A stretch of 39,412 nucleotides of DNA from an uncultured Bacilli bacterium (GTDB lineage: Bacteria; Bacillota_I; Bacilli_A; RF39; UBA660): the NCBI GenBank assembly GCA_947629115.1, contig CANRCL010000001.1:1-39412 (forward strand), written 5' to 3'. The position numbers and the translations under genes are program-made. The notes below the pieces were generated by a model. The model made no database searches, was not told where the DNA came from, and saw nothing but the letters and a program-made list of their open reading frames with translations. This document shows, in pieces, positions 7,515 through 15,297 of the stretch. Numbering within the stretch: the stretch's first letter is position 1; every line of letters begins with the position of its first letter.

Positions 7515-8393
7515 TTAATCAATTGGGACAATATGAATATTACAATGTTTAACTAATTTAAATTTTTTCTCAATTTTATTATGTATCTTTTCAACTATTT
7601 TATTGGCATCCTTTAAACTTAAATTACCATCAATAGCAATTTCAGTATCAATATATATTTTACTGCCAAACATTCTTGTTTTTAAATCATTTATTTTAAT
7701 ATTTTCGTGCATACTTAATATAACATCGACAATTTCTTTATTAGTTTCTTCATCACAAGCCCGGTCAATTAATTGGTTAATTGCATCAATAAATATTTCA
7801 ATCGCTGTTTTAATAATTAAAACACATATTAATAATGAACAAATAGGGTCTAAAATAGGATAACCTAAACGAGATACCAAAATACCAATAAAACTTCCTA
7901 CTGATGATAAAGCGTCACTCCGATGATGCCAAGCATCTGCTTCCATGGATGATGAAGATATTTTTTTGGCTGTATGCATTGTATAATGAAACATAATCTC
8001 TTTTACAACTATTGATACAAAAGCCGCGATTAAAGCCCAAACACCAGGAACACTTAAAGTTTCATTAGTTCCTTTAATTATTGCATCAATTCCTAAACTA
8101 CCTATTCCTATTCCTGTAATAAATAAAAAGAAAGATAAAATAACAGCAAATACAGATTCAATTCTCTCATGACCATAAGGATGTTCTTGGTCGGCTTCTT
8201 GGTTAGAGATTATTAACCCAAATATTACAGCAATAGTCGTTATAGCATCAGATAAAGAATGAACTGCGTCAGATATTAAAGCATTAGAATTAGCAACTAT
8301 ACCAATAATTAACTTAAAAACAAATAATAAAAAGTTAATAACAAGTGTTATCAACGATACTTTTACACCTATATTTTTAAATATTTTTTTCAA
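7515..8393 (-). CDS. Cation diffusion facilitator family metal exporter
   Basis: A 292-residue membrane antiporter with six predicted helices and a C-terminal cytoplasmic metal-binding domain. The family's site A residues are visible: H45 and D49 in SDAVHSLSD, and H156 and D160 in WHHRSDALSS. HPYGHERIES (71-80) is the conserved loop after helix 2. The H/D composition at position 45 differs from the D of E. coli FieF and suggests Zn2+ or Fe2+ rather than Mn2+, but this cannot be fixed from sequence. The C-terminal domain (about 212-292) ends HCNIHIVPID, with the histidines typical of the dimerisation domain. The start is TTG, with AAGGTGATT upstream. It lies downstream of rpoE behind a strong terminator. 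Confidence 0.9.
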   Translation of the reverse strand: MKKIFKNIGVKVSLITLVINFLLFVFKLIIGIVANSNALISDAVHSLSDAITTIAVIFGLIISNQEADQEHPYGHERIESVFAVILSFFLFITGIGIGSLGIDAIIKGTNETLSVPGVWALIAAFVSIVVKEIMFHYTMHTAKKISSSSMEADAWHHRSDALSSVGSFIGILVSRLGYPILDPICSLLICVLIIKTAIEIFIDAINQLIDRACDEETNKEIVDVILSMHENIKINDLKTRMFGSKIYIDTEIAIDGNLSLKDANKIVEKIHNKIEKKFKLVKHCNIHIVPID

Positions 8394-8411
8394 TCAAATC
8401 ACCTTCAACGT

Positions 8412-8440
8412 ATAAAAAGTGAAACAAATAATTGCTTCAC
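8412..8440 (-). terminator. Rho-independent terminator of rpoE
   Basis: On the minus strand GTGAAGCAA / TTGTTTCAC forms a 9-bp stem (one G-U pair) with a 4-nt TTAT loop, followed directly by TTTTTAT. It lies about 50 nt after the rpoE stop. Confidence 0.75.
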
Positions 8441-8489
8441 ATATACTTATAATTTATACAATTTATTTAATAATAAGTAATAAATTTAA

Positions 8490-8933
8490 CTAATTTATTT
8501 CCTCTTCTTCATCAAGAATTACTAAATCTTTTAAATCATCCTCTTCTTCATCATCATTATCTAAATCGTTGTCATAGAAAATATCTTCATCTTCTTCATT
8601 AGTATCTTCAGTTATATCTGAATCATCTTCTTCAAGTTCTTCGGCTCCAGCCTCATCTTCATCATCTTCAACAATTATATTTTGAACATGATTTACTGCT
8701 AAATCCCAATAACCATTATCTAATAAAACAAATTTTTTATTAATTGATAATAATTCAAAAAAGTCAGTTATATGGTCCATTACACTATTTTCATCTAAAC
8801 CTAAGGCTTCACTTACTTTTTTAAATAAATCTAATAATTTCATTTTCTTTCCATTTTGTTCTAATACTAAATAGGCTATTTCATCATATCCCATTGATTG
8901 TAATTCTTCTTTTGGTATATCTTTTAAACTCAT
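8490..8933 (-). CDS. rpoE: DNA-directed RNA polymerase delta subunit
   Basis: Delta binds core RNA polymerase, lowers nonspecific nucleic-acid binding and speeds recycling in low-G+C Gram-positive bacteria. The 147-residue protein has an N-terminal HARE-HTH domain (about 5-85: MGYDEIAYLVLEQNGKKM, DLFKKVSEALGL, KFVLLDNGYWDLA) and a C-terminal tail (about 90-147) made almost entirely of Asp and Glu, which is the hallmark of the subunit. The start has AAGGAG 7 nt upstream; a TATAAT at 8955-8960 is a likely -10 element with a weak -35. A strong terminator follows. Its linkage to prfA/murA resembles B. subtilis. Confidence 0.95.
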   Translation of the reverse strand: MSLKDIPKEELQSMGYDEIAYLVLEQNGKKMKLLDLFKKVSEALGLDENSVMDHITDFFELLSINKKFVLLDNGYWDLAVNHVQNIIVEDDEDEAGAEELEEDDSDITEDTNEEDEDIFYDNDLDNDDEEEDDLKDLVILDEEEEIN

Positions 8934-8981
8934 TTTAATTCTCCTTATCTACTCATTATATGCAATAGTTATAATATATTT

Positions 8982-9320
8982 CTATAATATTTGTATTATT
9001 ATTTCTTTTTCTTCATCAGAAATAGTATATTTTAAAATTATTTTATCTTTATTTTCAAAACTACAACTATCTAATTTATCTGTAAAAGTTAATTCCTTTT
9101 CCTTTAAAAAATAACTATATATTTTTTTATTAAAATCGACTTTAAATGTAAAATCATTATTTTGTCTTTCATATATTTTTTTATTTAAGTCAACAATATT
9201 TATAGTATTTTTATCTTCAAGAAATTTAATTAACTGATTATTTATCTCACACTCGACATTTGTATACTCAATAATTATTTGATTTTCTACTTTTAAACAC
9301 CAATTTAAGTATCTTTTTAT
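8982..9320 (-). CDS. 112-aa hypothetical protein with apparent AUA start codon
   Basis: An open frame of 112 codons ends at a TAG (8982-8984) and contains no in-frame ATG, GTG, TTG or CTG anywhere; the frame is closed upstream by a TAA. It has a good promoter (TTGAAA-17-TATATT at 9345-9373) and an AGGTGAA site at the right place. The codon 3 nt after that site is ATA, the same spacing as in the XRE gene at 5421 (AGGTGAA, 3 nt, ATG). Codon use matches the neighbours. The product is polar, rich in Lys/Asn/Ile, with alternating beta-like segments (NQIIIEYTN, DFTFKVDF, KIILKYTIS). Position beside rpoE and the pattern recall the small beta-barrel DUF1934/YwiB family, but this is only a weak resemblance. 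A sequencing error removing an ATG is the main alternative. Confidence 0.65.
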   Translation of the reverse strand: MKRYLNWCLKVENQIIIEYTNVECEINNQLIKFLEDKNTINIVDLNKKIYERQNNDFTFKVDFNKKIYSYFLKEKELTFTDKLDSCSFENKDKIILKYTISDEEKEIIIQIL

Positions 9321-9344
9321 AAATTCACCTCTTTTGTCTTAAAA

Positions 9345-9373
9345 AATATAACATATCATTAGTATAATTTCAA
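9345..9373 (-). promoter_or_regulatory. Promoter of the AUA-start gene
   Basis: -35 TTGAAA (9368-9373), 17-nt spacer, -10 TATATT (9345-9350) with an upstream TG (extended -10, TGTTATATT). Transcription would start near 9338, about 18 nt before the proposed AUA start. A plus-strand TATAAT at 9363-9368 may serve the divergent penicillin-binding protein gene. Confidence 0.6.
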
Positions 9374-9417
9374 CATATTTTTTTAGTTTTTTTACATAAT
9401 AATCATAGGTGATTAAA

Positions 9418-11364
9418 TTGCGGGCAGTAAAATTTATCTCAAAAATTTTTTTATTTGGCTTTTTAGCCTTTGTTGTTTGCTATTTAGGTATTAATATTTA
9501 TGCCATAATAACTCCTAAATTAAATATTACTAATAATGGTACTTACTATTTATATGATAATAAAGATGAATTAGTATATCAAGGGAGTAGTACCTCATCT
9601 TGGGTTAATATTGAAAATATGGATGAAAAATTAGTTAATGCGGTGGTTGCTATTGAAGATAAAAAATTCTATTCACATCATGGTTTTGATATACCTAGAA
9701 TTGCTAAAGCGATGTTAACTAATATTCAAAGTGGTTATATAGTCCAAGGAGCGTCAACAATTACGCAACAATTAGTTAAAAATTTATATTTAGATTTTGG
9801 TAAAACTTGGAAAAGAAAAATTGAAGAAGCATTTCTAACTATTATAGCGGAAATTCAATATGATAAAGATGAAATATTAGAGGCTTATTTAAATACGATT
9901 AATTATGGTAATGGCAATTATGGTGTAAGTAATGCATCACTTTACTATTTTAATAAAGATGTTAAAGATTTAACTTTAGAAGAAGCCATTATATTAGCAG
10001 GTATTCCTAAAAGTCCTAATAAATATAATCCTGTATCTAATTTAGAAGCCTCTTTAAAAAGAGCCAATATTGTCGCGAAAGCCATGGTTAATAATGGAGC
10101 AATGGATGAAGAAACTTATAATAATTTGGATTTTGAGAATGTTAAAATTTATGGAAAAACAAATGAAAATAATTTACAAATGCTAATGTATTATCAAGAT
10201 GCTGTTTATAAAGAATTAGAAGATTTAGGAATTAGTAAAAGTATTTTAGAAACTGGGGGATTAAAAATTTATACAAATTTGGATTTAGCCAAACAAACTA
10301 GTTTAGAAAAAAATATTTTAAATAATTTAGAGAATAATGATGGTTTACAAGTAGCAAGTTTAATTGTGGACCCAGACACCGGAAAAATAGAAGCCTTAAC
10401 TGGTGGTTTAGATTATGGTAAAAGTCAATATAATAGAGCAACGGAATCGAAAAGACAAGTTGGTTCTACTATGAAACCATTTTTGTATTATACTGCTTTA
10501 GAAAATAATTTAATTTCTTCATCTAAATTTACTAGTGAATATACGGTTTTTAATGTTAATAATAAAGAAACTTATTCTCCCACAAATTTTAATAATAAGT
10601 ATGCTAATAAAGAAATTACGATGGCTGCTGCGATTGCTTTTTCAGATAATATTTATGCTGTCAAAACAAATTTGTTTTTGGGTGTTGATGCTTTAGTTAA
10701 TACGGCTAAAAAAGTAGGTATTAAAGAAGAATTAATTGGAGTTCCCTCATTAGCATTAGGAACAGGAGAAATTAATATTATTGATTATGCGACAGGTTAT
10801 GCCACACTTGCAAGTGGCGGTTATAAAAAGAATTTATATTTAATTAGAAAAATTGAAGATGCCGATGGTAATGTTATTTATAATAAAGATGATAAAAAAA
10901 GTCTGGTCTTAAATCCAAACTACGTTTATATATTAAATGAATTATTATCAAATACTACTAGTTCTGCTTTTAAAGATTATACAACTGCAACGGCTGCAAC
11001 TATTGCTAGTAAATTAAGTCGAAAATATGCCATTAAAACGGGAACTACAGCAACAGATTATTGGACAGTTGGATATAATAAAGACGACTTAATGTTAGTT
11101 TGGCTGGGCTATGATGATAATAGAGAATTTACTAAAAGTTATAGTGCCATTGGTAAAAATATTTGGGCTGATACAATGGAAGAAATACAAACTGGCCTAG
11201 AAGATAATTGGTATGAAACTCCAAAAGATGTAGTAGGTGTTATCTTAGATGCAGTAACTGGAGAAATTACTAATGATTCTAAAAGAGCCATAATGTATTA
11301 TTATTTAAAAGGTAGTGAGCCAACATCAGCAGAATTAGTAGTAAAAAAAGAAGATGACAATTAA
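9418..11364 (+). CDS. Class A penicillin-binding protein (transglycosylase/transpeptidase)
   Basis: Polymerises glycan strands and cross-links peptides on the outer face of the membrane. After an N-terminal helix (about 10-33 of the longer frame) the GT51 transglycosylase domain shows AIEDKKFYSHHGFD (catalytic Glu near 83) and GASTITQQLVKNL (114-126). The transpeptidase domain has S-T-M-K (353-356), S-D-N (412-414) and K-T-G-T (543-546). At about 648 residues it is a compact member without a long C-terminal extension. GTG at 9409 opens the frame, but it is part of the AGGTGAT site that positions the TTG at 9418, so I choose TTG. It is transcribed against the direction of replication and ends in a convergent terminator shared with the secretion locus. 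Confidence 0.95.
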   Translation: MRAVKFISKIFLFGFLAFVVCYLGINIYAIITPKLNITNNGTYYLYDNKDELVYQGSSTSSWVNIENMDEKLVNAVVAIEDKKFYSHHGFDIPRIAKAMLTNIQSGYIVQGASTITQQLVKNLYLDFGKTWKRKIEEAFLTIIAEIQYDKDEILEAYLNTINYGNGNYGVSNASLYYFNKDVKDLTLEEAIILAGIPKSPNKYNPVSNLEASLKRANIVAKAMVNNGAMDEETYNNLDFENVKIYGKTNENNLQMLMYYQDAVYKELEDLGISKSILETGGLKIYTNLDLAKQTSLEKNILNNLENNDGLQVASLIVDPDTGKIEALTGGLDYGKSQYNRATESKRQVGSTMKPFLYYTALENNLISSSKFTSEYTVFNVNNKETYSPTNFNNKYANKEITMAAAIAFSDNIYAVKTNLFLGVDALVNTAKKVGIKEELIGVPSLALGTGEINIIDYATGYATLASGGYKKNLYLIRKIEDADGNVIYNKDDKKSLVLNPNYVYILNELLSNTTSSAFKDYTTATAATIASKLSRKYAIKTGTTATDYWTVGYNKDDLMLVWLGYDDNREFTKSYSAIGKNIWADTMEEIQTGLEDNWYETPKDVVGVILDAVTGEITNDSKRAIMYYYLKGSEPTSAELVVKKEDDN

Positions 11365-11382
11365 ATAACGTCATCTTCTTTT
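11346..11382. terminator. Bidirectional terminator between PBP gene and the type VII locus
   Basis: Perfect 13-bp inverted repeat AAAAGAAGATGAC (11346-11358) / GTCATCTTCTTTT (11370-11382) with an 11-nt loop that contains the PBP stop codon. A/T runs on each side let it serve both convergent units. Confidence 0.85.
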
Positions 11383-11400
11383 AATAAACATTTAAAATAA

Positions 11401-11709
11401 TTAATTTGCTAAATTGCTTGCTTCAGATTCTTGTTTTTGTTCAGTTGCTTGTGTTGCTTCTGCATTAGCTACAATTAATTGATAAAGTTGTTCAACTTTT
11501 GAAGTATATGATTGGAATCTTCCTTCCAATTGATTAAATCTACCTTTTAATGCTTCTGCAACTTTTCCTTCTGTTGAATTAGGGTCAGTTGCTTGAGCCA
11601 TTGTAGTTTTTACATCATCAAATATACTTTGCATTGTCTTACGGCAATTTTCTATTGTATTAGCATCCTCTTGTACTCTTTCATAAGTAATTCTTGTAGA
11701 TCCGTCCAT
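11401..11709 (-). CDS. WXG100-size type VII secreted protein, variant without W-x-G
   Basis: A 102-residue helical protein of the size and pattern of ESAT-6/WXG100 proteins: helix (about 8-38), a short loop at 42-48 (DPNSTEG) and a second helix (about 49-80). The loop lacks the classical W-x-G. Near the end of helix 2, YTSKVEQLY may carry the YxxxD/E-type export signal (Y68...E73), and the tail is Gln/Ala/Glu-rich. It follows the esaB-like and the other WXG100-size gene in one operon and ends at the shared terminator. Such proteins are exported as dimers by EssC; whether this pairs with its neighbour is not decidable here. The ribosome binding site is AAAGGAAAT. Confidence 0.75.
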   Translation of the reverse strand: MDGSTRITYERVQEDANTIENCRKTMQSIFDDVKTTMAQATDPNSTEGKVAEALKGRFNQLEGRFQSYTSKVEQLYQLIVANAEATQATEQKQESEASNLAN

Positions 11710-11723
11710 TATTTATTTCCTTT

Positions 11724-12020
11724 CTAATCAATATTAATTCTTGCAATATTATCTGCTTGATTTTTTACTACAGCACCACCATATGAAGATAAAAATTGTC
11801 CATATTCCCCAATTATTTGGGCCATACGATTCATATCAGCATGGTGACGTTCAATTTCATTAGCAAGTGCTATTGCATCTGGTGAAGTATAATTACTATG
11901 TACCATTTCCTCAACAGTTGCATAAATTTTCTTAACATTATCAGCAAATGCTTGACTATGTTCTACCATTTGGGCTCCTTTTGCCCTTAGTTCAGCTGGG
12001 TTAGCATAAAATAATCCCAT
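11724..12020 (-). CDS. WXG100/ESAT-6-like type VII secreted protein
   Basis: A 98-residue helical hairpin: helix 1 about 7-41, a central turn HSNYTSPDA (41-49) in place of W-x-G, helix 2 about 48-82. The A-x-A-L-A-N-E-I start of helix 2 is typical of the family. It is preceded by a very strong AAAGGAGGAAAAG site, the best in the locus, which fits an abundant secreted substrate. It lies 15 nt from the esaB-like gene and 14 nt from the second WXG100-size gene. The aromatic Tyr at the Trp position and Ser at the Gly position may preserve the turn. No signal peptide is present, as expected for a type VII substrate. Confidence 0.8.
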   Translation of the reverse strand: MGLFYANPAELRAKGAQMVEHSQAFADNVKKIYATVEEMVHSNYTSPDAIALANEIERHHADMNRMAQIIGEYGQFLSSYGGAVVKNQADNIARINID

Positions 12021-12035
12021 ATTACTTTTCCTCCT

Positions 12036-12287
12036 TTATATAAGTAATAACCGTGTACCAGTTTTTATATTTGAATCTTTAATTATCATGTTCATATCAT
12101 AAATTTCGCCACTAGATTTATTATAGAGACTCGGCTTATTATTTGCATAATAATTATGAGTTAACTCAGGAATATTTCTTACTAATAAAGTAATAACATT
12201 ATGTATTCTTTGATCAATAGGAATTAGTAATTCGTATTCTTTATCTAATATTGGAATTTCTAATATTACATAAACTCGAAAATTCAT
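12036..12287 (-). CDS. esaB: EsaB/YukD-like ubiquitin-fold protein
   Basis: An 83-residue protein with the beta-grasp pattern of YukD/EsaB, the small cytoplasmic component of type VIIb systems: a first strand pair (RVYVILEI, KEYELLIPIDQ), a helix (HNVITLLVRNI) and the closing strands, ending IKDSNIKTGTRLLLI, comparable to the family's I-x-D-G-D-x-L-x-I-L end. It heads the operon that includes the two WXG100-size genes. The frame can be extended three codons to a TTG at 12296, but that lies inside the AGAGTTGAT site, so I choose the ATG at 12287. A good promoter is placed 24 nt upstream. Sequence identity to known members is low; the call rests on size, pattern and context. Confidence 0.7.
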   Translation of the reverse strand: MNFRVYVILEIPILDKEYELLIPIDQRIHNVITLLVRNIPELTHNYYANNKPSLYNKSSGEIYDMNMIIKDSNIKTGTRLLLI

Positions 12288-12310
12288 ATATATCAACTCT
12301 CTACTCTTTA

Positions 12311-12339
12311 AATATACTATTTATTTCCTAGATTGTAAA
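12311..12339 (-). promoter_or_regulatory. Promoter of the esaB-WXG100 operon
   Basis: -35 TTTACA (12334-12339), 17-nt spacer, -10 TATATT (12311-12316), each one base from consensus. It gives the WXG100 substrates a promoter separate from the rest of the locus. Confidence 0.65.
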
Positions 12340-12389
12340 TTTTTTTTGAATACTTTTTACATTTTGTTTACGTTTTATATAAAATTTTT

Positions 12390-12725
12390 TTATCCTTTAT
12401 ATTCATCCATAAAACTTGTATCACCTACATCAAGCATTTCAACAAGTTCTAATTCTTTTTGTTCTAAATCGTCTTTACTTTCTCCTATACTTTTTGATTC
12501 TTGTATTAATGCATTTATTTCTTCTACACTACTTGTTATTTTACTTTTTATGGTATTTATTATATCATTTTCTACTTTTGGAGATAAGGTTGTACTTGCA
12601 TATCCCTCTTCCTTTAAACCATTTGCTACTGACTCTAAATTAGTCTTCTTTTCTTCTATAATTCCTACATTACTTTCTAAAAATTCTGAATCAAATTTTA
12701 AAACTGTATCGTCTGTATATGATTG
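12390..12725 (-). repeat. Near-identical C-terminal coding block, copy 1
   Basis: Pairs with 14962-15297 with six differences over 336 nt; 12429-12672 is identical in both copies over 244 nt, synonymous sites included. Same orientation, 2.57 kb apart. Confidence 0.95.
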
Positions 12726-13679
12726 TTTATACATTTCTATAATATCTTCATCTGTAAGGCCTGGAACTAATGCTTTTACTTCTTCATATCCTATTTCTTC
12801 ATACTCGCCTGTTTCAACATTATATATCTCAAAAGTATAATTATCTATGTTATTTAAATCTCTTACCCCTAAAGCAAAATCAGATATACCATCTAATACA
12901 GGAATTGTATTAATTACAGGATGAGAATTACCATTAGTATAATAATAATCATTACTTATTTTTATAGAATATTTAAATAAAGATGCATAATTATCACCAT
13001 TCGCATTAATTTTATAAACGGATTTATCTCCTTCTCCACATATAAATGCCACTGTATTATTTAAATATTCACCATATTTTTCAACCATTTTTACATCGGG
13101 TGCACCATGAAAAGTTCCATCACTTAGTACTACTACATTTGCTGGAATAACTAATTCTTGAGTATTTTCATCAATATAAGAAGTTTCTTTATTATAAATT
13201 GCTTGAGCCCAAACGGCTTCATCTGCTGTTTTAGAAAATCCAGCAAAAGTTCCTCTTTTTATGTTTAAATTATACTTTTGGGCTAAATAATTAACAATAT
13301 CATTTTCGATATAAGCGTTTTTTTCACTATCCCAAATATCACTTGCACAATATCCAGGTAATATAGTTAATACTTGTGATGGATTATCTGCCATATTATC
13401 ATTTAAATAATTAACCATTGGTAAACTAGTTTTTGCATTTTCAAGTTTTTTCATATTTTCATTAGCATGCATATATAAATAAAACGAAGCATCCTTTGGT
13501 GTATTAGAATTATCTTCTAAGTAACTATCAGGCACATAATAATAAACTTGTACTTCTCCGCCTTTAGTTTCTGAGTATATATTTTCACAAACTAATAAAC
13601 CATCATCCACTTTTGTTACATTTTTAAAATTATTTATAATTGCATTGTAGTCTTCTCTACTTGTATATGTATAAACCAT
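12390..13679 (-). CDS. Type VII locus hydrolase-like protein with C-terminal STT helical module (429 aa)
   Basis: N-terminal part (about 40-265) looks like an alpha/beta-hydrolase fold: strand SQVLTILPGYC, a nucleophile-elbow-like AGFSKTADEA with Ser149, strand VVVLSDGTFHGAP with Asp187 and a His at 252 in GNSHPVINT, together a possible Ser-Asp-His set. The middle (264-320) has SDFALGVRDLNNI and a YNVETGEYEEIGYEEVK segment. The C-terminal helical module (about 325-429) has YASTTLSPKVEN (360-371) and ends TSFMDEYKG. No signal peptide is present. It is the first of three tandem paralogues downstream of the coiled-coil partner genes. Its C-terminal 336 nt is almost identical to that of the gene at 14962. 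A secreted enzyme or substrate of the type VII system is the likely role, by context. Confidence 0.7.
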   Translation of the reverse strand: MVYTYTSREDYNAIINNFKNVTKVDDGLLVCENIYSETKGGEVQVYYYVPDSYLEDNSNTPKDASFYLYMHANENMKKLENAKTSLPMVNYLNDNMADNPSQVLTILPGYCASDIWDSEKNAYIENDIVNYLAQKYNLNIKRGTFAGFSKTADEAVWAQAIYNKETSYIDENTQELVIPANVVVLSDGTFHGAPDVKMVEKYGEYLNNTVAFICGEGDKSVYKINANGDNYASLFKYSIKISNDYYYTNGNSHPVINTIPVLDGISDFALGVRDLNNIDNYTFEIYNVETGEYEEIGYEEVKALVPGLTDEDIIEMYKQSYTDDTVLKFDSEFLESNVGIIEEKKTNLESVANGLKEEGYASTTLSPKVENDIINTIKSKITSSVEEINALIQESKSIGESKDDLEQKELELVEMLDVGDTSFMDEYKG

Positions 13680-13696
13680 TTAAATCACTCCCCTGT

Positions 13697-14941
13697 TTAG
13701 CCTTTATATTCATCTATAAAACTAGTTTGACCGATATCAAGTATTTCTACATTACTAGCCTCAGCATTTTCTAATTCTACTTTACTTTCTCCAATTTGAC
13801 CTGTTAGTTCTTCAACATTAGTTATAGAATATAACATATCTCTTATAACACTTATAATGTTGCCAATTATAGTATTTTCAACTTCGGGAACGGTTGTAGT
13901 ACTTGCAAAGGAATCACTTTTTCTTTCGCAACATAAAGTCATTAAACTATTTATTTTATTTTTTATTATAGCAACATTTTCATTCAAATATTCATCGTTA
14001 TATTTAGCAATATAAGATTCTAAATTATTAACATTTTGATTTACTTCTTCCCATAAGGCTTGATTACTTAAGTCAATAAAATCTTGCTCTGTAAAACCCG
14101 GAATTATTTCTTTAAGATATTCATAATTTATTTCTTCAAATTGACCAGTTTCTTTATTATACATTTTTATTGTAGTGTAATTTCCAATATTATTTAAATC
14201 TCTCAAGCCCAGAGCAAAATCCGAAACACCATCTAATTGTGTAATTAAATTTCTTCTAGCATGATCATAACTACTTCCACTTACTGTATAATAATTATTA
14301 TCAAATAAAATTGCATTTTTAAATAAATCATAATAATTATCTATCGTATTGTCTCTTCTATGGAATATTAATGCTGTAGTATTATATAGATTATTTCTTA
14401 AAAATTCATCGGGAGAGGTCATCTCACTTCCATCACAAATTACTACAACACTTTCAATAGAATTATTATTTAATGAGTTAAAATATGCTTGGTAATAAAC
14501 TGCTTCATCTGCTGTTTTAGAAAATCCACTAAAAGTACTTCTAATAATCGTCAATCCACCAGTATTATTAGATATTTTTTCTAGTATTTTTGAATATATT
14601 TCGACTCCTTCTTCACGATCATAACTATTTGCACAATAATCGGGAATTATAGTAAGAACTTGGGAAGGAGTTGGAGGATCATTTTCATATATACTTTCAT
14701 ATAAATAATTGGCAATTGGTAAACCTGACTCACTATTAGCCTTGCCATCTGAATTTAAATAAGTATAAGCACAAACATTGTTGCTATCTATATTATCAGG
14801 CATATAATAATAAAACCCTATTTCTTCTCCATTAACTTCCACGGTGTCATATTTAAGAATTGATACTTCATCACTACTTAAATAATCATAATTTTGAAAT
14901 CCACTTGTTATTGTTTTATATTGTGAATAATTTCTTTCCAT
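13697..14941 (-). CDS. Type VII locus hydrolase-like protein with C-terminal STT helical module (414 aa)
   Basis: Closest paralogue of the 429-residue protein in the N-terminal domain: YYYMPDN, SQVLTIIPDYCA, TFSGFSKTADEAVYYQA (Ser141), VVVICDGSEM (Asp170) and SSYDHARRN (His226/227 region), so the possible Ser-Asp-His set is kept. DGVSDFALGLRDLNNIGNYT and YNKETGQFEEINYE follow. Its C-terminal module differs from those of its two neighbours but keeps SFASTTTVPEVEN (344-356) and the terminal SFIDEYKG. It has no signal peptide and no cysteine-rich or toxin domain that I recognise. Spacing to both neighbours is about 20 nt, so it is in one transcript with them. Substrate unknown. Confidence 0.7.
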   Translation of the reverse strand: MERNYSQYKTITSGFQNYDYLSSDEVSILKYDTVEVNGEEIGFYYYMPDNIDSNNVCAYTYLNSDGKANSESGLPIANYLYESIYENDPPTPSQVLTIIPDYCANSYDREEGVEIYSKILEKISNNTGGLTIIRSTFSGFSKTADEAVYYQAYFNSLNNNSIESVVVICDGSEMTSPDEFLRNNLYNTTALIFHRRDNTIDNYYDLFKNAILFDNNYYTVSGSSYDHARRNLITQLDGVSDFALGLRDLNNIGNYTTIKMYNKETGQFEEINYEYLKEIIPGFTEQDFIDLSNQALWEEVNQNVNNLESYIAKYNDEYLNENVAIIKNKINSLMTLCCERKSDSFASTTTVPEVENTIIGNIISVIRDMLYSITNVEELTGQIGESKVELENAEASNVEILDIGQTSFIDEYKG

Positions 14942-14961
14942 ATAATATTGCCTTTCTTAAT

Positions 14962-15297
14962 TTATCCTTTATATTCATCCATAAAACTTGTATGACCTAT
15001 ATCAAGCATTTCAACAAGTTCTAATTCTTTTTGTTCTAAATCGTCTTTACTTTCTCCTATACTTTTTGATTCTTGTATTAATGCATTTATTTCTTCTACA
15101 CTACTTGTTATTTTACTTTTTATGGTATTTATTATATCATTTTCTACTTTTGGAGATAAGGTTGTACTTGCATATCCCTCTTCCTTTAAACCATTTGCTA
15201 CTGACTCTAAATTAGTCTTCTTTTCTTCTATAATTCCTACATTATTTTCTAAAAATTCTGAATCAAATTTTAAAATTGTATCATCTGTATATGCTTG
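14962..15297 (-). repeat. Near-identical C-terminal coding block, copy 2
   Basis: Partner of 12390-12725; the uninterrupted identical run is 15001-15244. The paralogue between the two copies (13697-14941) does not share this identity, so the exchange skipped it. Confidence 0.95.

Noticed and set aside
12346..12840. Plus-strand open frame of 164 codons opposite the 429-residue protein gene
   Set aside because: It is antisense to a gene with clear paralogues, has no ribosome binding site and encodes a Ser/Phe-rich mirror translation. A similar frame appears at 15122-15391 only because the underlying DNA is duplicated.
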